Source: Candidatus Niyogibacteria bacterium (GTDB lineage: Bacteria > Patescibacteriota > Minisyncoccia > JACROR01). From it: a stretch of 54,318 bases of DNA. This document shows positions 51,235 through 54,318 of the stretch, piece by piece. Within the stretch, counting starts at the first letter, position 1. Each line of letters starts with the position of its first letter. The DNA is taken from NCBI GenBank assembly GCA_016186495.1, contig JACPLO010000012.1, forward strand, positions 1 through 54,318, in the 5' to 3' direction. The translations under genes were made by a program, and so were the position numbers. The notes beneath the pieces are model-generated. The model saw nothing but the letters and a program-made list of their open reading frames with translations. It made no database searches and was not told where the DNA came from.

Positions 51235-51429
51235 TTAATAATATTTTTTCTTTATCTCTGAAAAAGAGATTGTTTTTTGTTTAGAAATTAATGCTTGGCG
51301 AAGTCTTTTCTTTACTTTTTCATTCAATTCTAATTTAAAATCAGAGTCGTTTATAACCTCATGAATTGTTTGGACTATAAAATTTTTTACTTCTTTATTT
51401 AATTTTTTTGGAATAGTAATGGTATTCAT
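51235..51429 (-). CDS. antitoxin-like protein of a RelE-type pair (64 aa)
   Basis: A small protein, MNTITIPKKLNKEVKNFIVQ, with an N-terminal beta strand and following helices as in ribbon-helix-helix antitoxins, and a basic C-terminus (FSEIKKKYY) that could wrap the toxin. It lies three bases before the toxin frame in the usual antitoxin-first order. TATCAT lies six bases before the ATG (51436-51441), so the mRNA is probably leaderless. The family is inferred mainly from context. Confidence 0.7.
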   Translation of the reverse strand: MNTITIPKKLNKEVKNFIVQTIHEVINDSDFKLELNEKVKKRLRQALISKQKTISFSEIKKKYY

Positions 51430-51486
51430 ACAATGATGATATCACAAATAAAAATTAAAAGTCAACAAAATTTAATTTTATATCTT

Positions 51487-53385
51487 TCACTCAAAAACAA
51501 TCATATCGTCGGGGATTCTTGAATCTCCTCTACTGCAAACTTCAAGAGCATATTCATATGTTGAAACCTGATTTAAGCCGAAATAAACATCGCTCGTCTG
51601 GGCATCCCAGCTTGATCCGTTCCATCTGGCAGGCGCGCCATCAGCATAACTGTTTGCGTCATCCGTGTTTATGCGGATAGCTCCGCTATTGGCATTCGTC
51701 CAAATTAAGACTAAATGATACTGGGTTCCGACCACCGGAGTATATGAGCCGCCAAAGCTATATTCGGTATAAGTCGGACTATTAGAAATCGTGGAAACAT
51801 TCATATTGGAAAAAGTCGCAAGGGACGCGTTCGGCTTGCCGGTTCCATCATCGCTGTAAATATAGCCGGTAAGAGTTCCGGTTTCGCTTCCGGTGTTTCT
51901 GGCTAATTTTACCGTGAATGCCGATATTGAAGTTGTTGAACCAACTTTAAATCCCTGTGAATATCTTAATTCAGTGGTATTAAAAGAAGCATTACTGTCG
52001 GTGTAGCCGCTGCCGGTAAAGCGAGCTATTCCTTTGCTTATTCTTAATTCGTCAATCCAACCTTTATAAATAGAGGTTCCGCTATTTCTGGCTCCTATTC
52101 CGATTCCGCCGGTCGGAGTCATGTTTAAGGTTTTTCCGGTGGCATCCTGCGTTCCGCGAGGTTTGCCGTCAACAAGCATCAATAAATTATTGCCTAATCT
52201 TATAAAAGCGAAATGCGCCCAAGTATTGGCTGATATTGCATTGCTCGTATCCCTTACATTTATTGCTGTTCCGTCGGTATAACTTCCTTCAGCCACTATG
52301 TAATTGTTAGTTCCATTGACAGCAACTTCCCATTCGCCGCTCGCACTTTCGTTATGGCCGATTACTGTTCCGCCGGTAGTGTCCGGAATTCTGACCCATC
52401 CGTCAACGGTAAAATCCCCTGTCCCGAAATCCCAGTCAGCGCTGTCGGCAGCAGTTAAATAATCTCCGGTGCCGTCAAAAGCGGCGGATTGAAAAAATTT
52501 GCCGGTAGAATCATCTGAAAAACTGGCGCTGCCATCCGTACCGTCAGCATGCACGAGCAATGAAGTATATTGATCGGGTGAATATGCCGCTGTCGGCGGC
52601 GTAAAATTAGCAGTCCAGCGTGCGATGCCTTTGGAGACGCGGAATTCATCGATGGAGCCGTTGAAATAATTAGATGGAGTTACCGTATAATAGCTTGCTA
52701 TATTGAACGCCTTGGAACTCATATTAAATGAACCTGAAACAGTTGTAGAACCATCAGATACTCCGTCTAAATATACAGTTACAGTTGTTCCATTTTTAAC
52801 AACGGCAATATGATGCCAATTTGTATCAGTAATAGCTGTATTAGCTGAAAAACTGTAACTTGTTCCGGCACTATTGTTTATATACATTCTTACCGCATTG
52901 ACTGTGGCATTGTTATTAAATTCTGCGTTAAAGTTATTTGTAGAATCTCCGGAATCCGTTCTCCAAGTCCAGATAGCTTGAGGGTTCCCTGAATCCGCTC
53001 GTTTAACCCATGTATCAATCGTAAAATCCCCGCTCCCGAAATCCCAGTCACTATTGTTCGGTATTGAAAGATAATCTCCGGTTCCGTCAAACAAACCCGA
53101 AGCTCCGCCGAATTTGCTATATGCGGTATCTATCTGAGCATTGCCGTTGGCGGTTACTGTTTTTCCTGTAGTAGTAGTATCTATCTGGGCATCGCCATTA
53201 GCATTCCAAGTATGACTTCCGCCAACGGCGCAATCAGGAAAACTTGTTGAAGCGTCAGTTCCGTTCATATGAAGCAAAGAAACAGTATTGCCGTCATTTT
53301 CCGCCAAAATGAATTTTATAAAAACAAAACCGGCTGCCAAAACCAGAACTCCGATTATTAAAATTTTTATTTTCTTTCTTTTCAT
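51487..53385 (-). CDS. surface protein with two LamG/concanavalin-like domains
   Basis: The 632-residue protein has a basic N-terminus and one hydrophobic segment (ILIIGVLVLAAGFVFIKFIL, residues about 8-27), acting as anchor or signal peptide. Two LamG-type jelly rolls follow: SGLFDGTGDYLSIPNNSDWDFG with DTWVKRAD, and AAFDGTGDYLTAADSADWDFG with DGWVRIPD. Each ends in DELRISKGIARF or a close variant. A C-terminal region (about 480-632) is a further beta domain with Cys near the end. Such domains bind glycans or other surface ligands, so attachment to a host or matrix is plausible. Its ATG (53385-53383) is formed by the end of a palindromic element. Confidence 0.8.
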   Translation of the reverse strand: MKRKKIKILIIGVLVLAAGFVFIKFILAENDGNTVSLLHMNGTDASTSFPDCAVGGSHTWNANGDAQIDTTTTGKTVTANGNAQIDTAYSKFGGASGLFDGTGDYLSIPNNSDWDFGSGDFTIDTWVKRADSGNPQAIWTWRTDSGDSTNNFNAEFNNNATVNAVRMYINNSAGTSYSFSANTAITDTNWHHIAVVKNGTTVTVYLDGVSDGSTTVSGSFNMSSKAFNIASYYTVTPSNYFNGSIDEFRVSKGIARWTANFTPPTAAYSPDQYTSLLVHADGTDGSASFSDDSTGKFFQSAAFDGTGDYLTAADSADWDFGTGDFTVDGWVRIPDTTGGTVIGHNESASGEWEVAVNGTNNYIVAEGSYTDGTAINVRDTSNAISANTWAHFAFIRLGNNLLMLVDGKPRGTQDATGKTLNMTPTGGIGIGARNSGTSIYKGWIDELRISKGIARFTGSGYTDSNASFNTTELRYSQGFKVGSTTSISAFTVKLARNTGSETGTLTGYIYSDDGTGKPNASLATFSNMNVSTISNSPTYTEYSFGGSYTPVVGTQYHLVLIWTNANSGAIRINTDDANSYADGAPARWNGSSWDAQTSDVYFGLNQVSTYEYALEVCSRGDSRIPDDMIVFE

Positions 53386-53502
53386 CCCGTTAGAAATAGG
53401 ACGCGGACGCCAAAAGAGCTGCGCGTTTTCCTTTATTGCTTATAAATTTATGTTTCATTAACATTATATTTTAATTACGCGTCCGCGATTTCTAACGGGA
53501 TT
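53383..53502. repeat. palindromic NPVR/SNG element, copy E, intergenic
   Basis: Perfect 14-bp inverted repeats ATCCCGTTAGAAAT (53384-53397) and ATTTCTAACGGGAT (53488-53501), extended inside by CGCGGACGC/GCGTCCGCG. The span is 120 bases, again divisible by three, but the frame has stops here. It fills the gap between the two surface-protein genes and donates the ATG of the LamG gene. TATAAT lies inside it on the minus strand. Confidence 0.88.
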
Positions 53503-53507
53503 CATAT

Positions 53508-54318
53508 TTAATCCGCTGTTTTTTCAAGAATAACGGTAATAGTCATTCGGTCATGGGCGTTCTGGGCGGTTGAACTGGCTTCAACTATAAAATCTTCAAA
53601 TCGGGTGAAAGTATTGTTGATCGTAGTTCTGGTTTCAACTCCCGAAGTGGTGCAAGTTCCCATTTCAGTCCAGTTAGACCCATCGCCGAATCTCAAATGG
53701 CCGGCATAAGAAGTCGCGGCGGTTGAAGTCGCTTTGCAGTAAAAACCATTCAGCGTCATCGCTTCAGGAAAATTTTTAAGCAAAATAGTGGTTGTTCCGT
53801 TCCGGAATTGCTTGCCATTTATGCTCATCGTGGTTGAAGCAAGGTTAAACGCGGGCGAAGTCGTGCCGGTGACAAGCTGAACTTTATTTCCGTCATACCA
53901 TTTTAGCTGGCCCGAAGTCGTATCTATAGCAATTTTACCCGCTATGTCTAAAACCGGCGTTGAACTTGCCGGAATAATCAATCCGTTATTCGGATCAATC
54001 CTTAAAGTGCCGTAAACATCCAAAGTAAAAGCCGGACTCGTTGTTCCAATCCCCACCCTGCCGTTATTATTAATAACAAAGATTCCCTGATTGGTAGAAG
54101 AAGCCACTTGAAAAAAGTTTTCAGTGGAAGTTGCATTAACAGTCAGTTTATAGAAAGGAGTGCTCGTCCCAATCCCCACATATCCCGAATCTTTAATGAT
54201 GAATTTGGGAGTAGAAGAGCCGATGACAAAAGGATCGATTCCAATTGGATCATTTAAGCCAAACAATCCTCGGGGAGTGGTCGTGCCGATTCCCACCCGA
54301 TTATTAGCTTGGTCATAG
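53508..54318 (-). CDS. surface fibre protein with VGIGTxxP repeats, 5' end missing
   Basis: The frame is open to the end of the window (YDQANNRVGIGTTTP), so the start is missing. It contains the same shaft modules as the fibre at 27096-28334 (VGIGTSTPFYKLTVNA, FFQVASSTNQGIFVINNNG), then ends in a different tip of about 130 residues (GKIAIDTTSGQLKWYDGNKV to DRMTITVILEKTAD). The first 141 bases are identical to 28183-28323. It could be a second fibre gene or an alternative 3' end of the same gene. Confidence 0.75.
   Translation of the reverse strand, partial: YDQANNRVGIGTTTPRGLFGLNDPIGIDPFVIGSSTPKFIIKDSGYVGIGTSTPFYKLTVNATSTENFFQVASSTNQGIFVINNNGRVGIGTTSPAFTLDVYGTLRIDPNNGLIIPASSTPVLDIAGKIAIDTTSGQLKWYDGNKVQLVTGTTSPAFNLASTTMSINGKQFRNGTTTILLKNFPEAMTLNGFYCKATSTAATSYAGHLRFGDGSNWTEMGTCTTSGVETRTTINNTFTRFEDFIVEASSTAQNAHDRMTITVILEKTAD
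54178..54318. repeat. 141-bp exact repeat, terminal copy
   Basis: Identical to 28183-28323 in the same orientation; the identity breaks at the base before 54178 and runs to the last base. This explains why the assembly stops here. Confidence 0.97.

Overview
The window looks like one complete metagenomic contig from a Candidate Phyla Radiation (Patescibacteria) bacterium, most likely of the Parcubacteria group. Reasons: a divergent 16S rRNA gene interrupted by a self-splicing intron; short or domain-stripped housekeeping proteins (AspRS without its insertion domain, ThrRS without TGS, SMC without a hinge); Lys/Glu-rich tails on ribosomal proteins; A+T-rich sequence with very tight gene packing; and large modular surface fibres made of VGIGTxxP repeats. 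The lineage call is inference from gene content. Both ends look like assembly breaks: the left end is inside 16S, and the last 141 bases exactly repeat an internal stretch.

Layout. 1-1339: 3' part of 16S rRNA split by a group I intron (71-607) with a 69-residue ORF. No 23S or 5S follows; instead come a small CxxC protein, tRNA-Ile, a charged hypothetical, a 3D-domain wall protein, an HtrA protease, panD and a PLP enzyme. 6529-17987: cell-wall and division genes (ddl, ftsQ-like, an amidohydrolase, ftsW, murG, an M23 peptidase) mixed with serS, gltX, tRNA-Ala, tRNA-Glu and a RecB/Cas4-like nuclease. 18026-25891: ribosomal proteins L27, L9, L21 and S16, a C-terminal processing protease, cysS, dnaB, recR and rmuC. 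25974-30270: an accessory island with a fused MNT-HEPN toxin-antitoxin-like protein between two relics of a nuclease paralogue, then a fibre gene split by a frameshift. 30335-45712: smc, rnc, a nusB-Nudix fusion, rpmF, rnhB, dnaE, thrS, a candidate structured RNA, miaB, gatB, efp and aspS. 45805-50927: tRNA-Lys, then the hrcA-grpE-dnaK-dnaJ heat-shock operon behind a CIRCE operator. 50959-54318: a damaged RelE-type toxin with its antitoxin, a LamG surface protein and a second, partial fibre gene.

Three patterns run across the window. First, a palindromic element ends in near-perfect inverted repeats (AATCCCGTTAGAAA / TTTCTAACGGGATT). It occurs five times, always with a length divisible by three, and four times it is read in frame inside or at the edge of a protein gene, always giving NPVR at one end and SNG or SNE at the other (rplU, rnhB, hrcA, the M23 peptidase leader). 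It resembles the Rickettsia palindromic elements in behaviour. Second, at least sixteen genes have a -10-like hexamer only 5-9 bases before the start codon and no Shine-Dalgarno site, which predicts leaderless mRNAs; the 16S 3' end also lacks the canonical CCTCC anti-Shine-Dalgarno. Third, several divergent gene pairs start from overlapping, symmetric -10 elements.

The genes are mainly a compact information-processing and cell-envelope core. The gene order gives small operons (serS-ftsQ; deacylase-ftsW-murG-gltX-M23; dnaB-recR; rpsP-rmuC-rplU; rnhB-rpmF-nusB/Nudix-rnc-smc; hrcA-grpE-dnaK-dnaJ).
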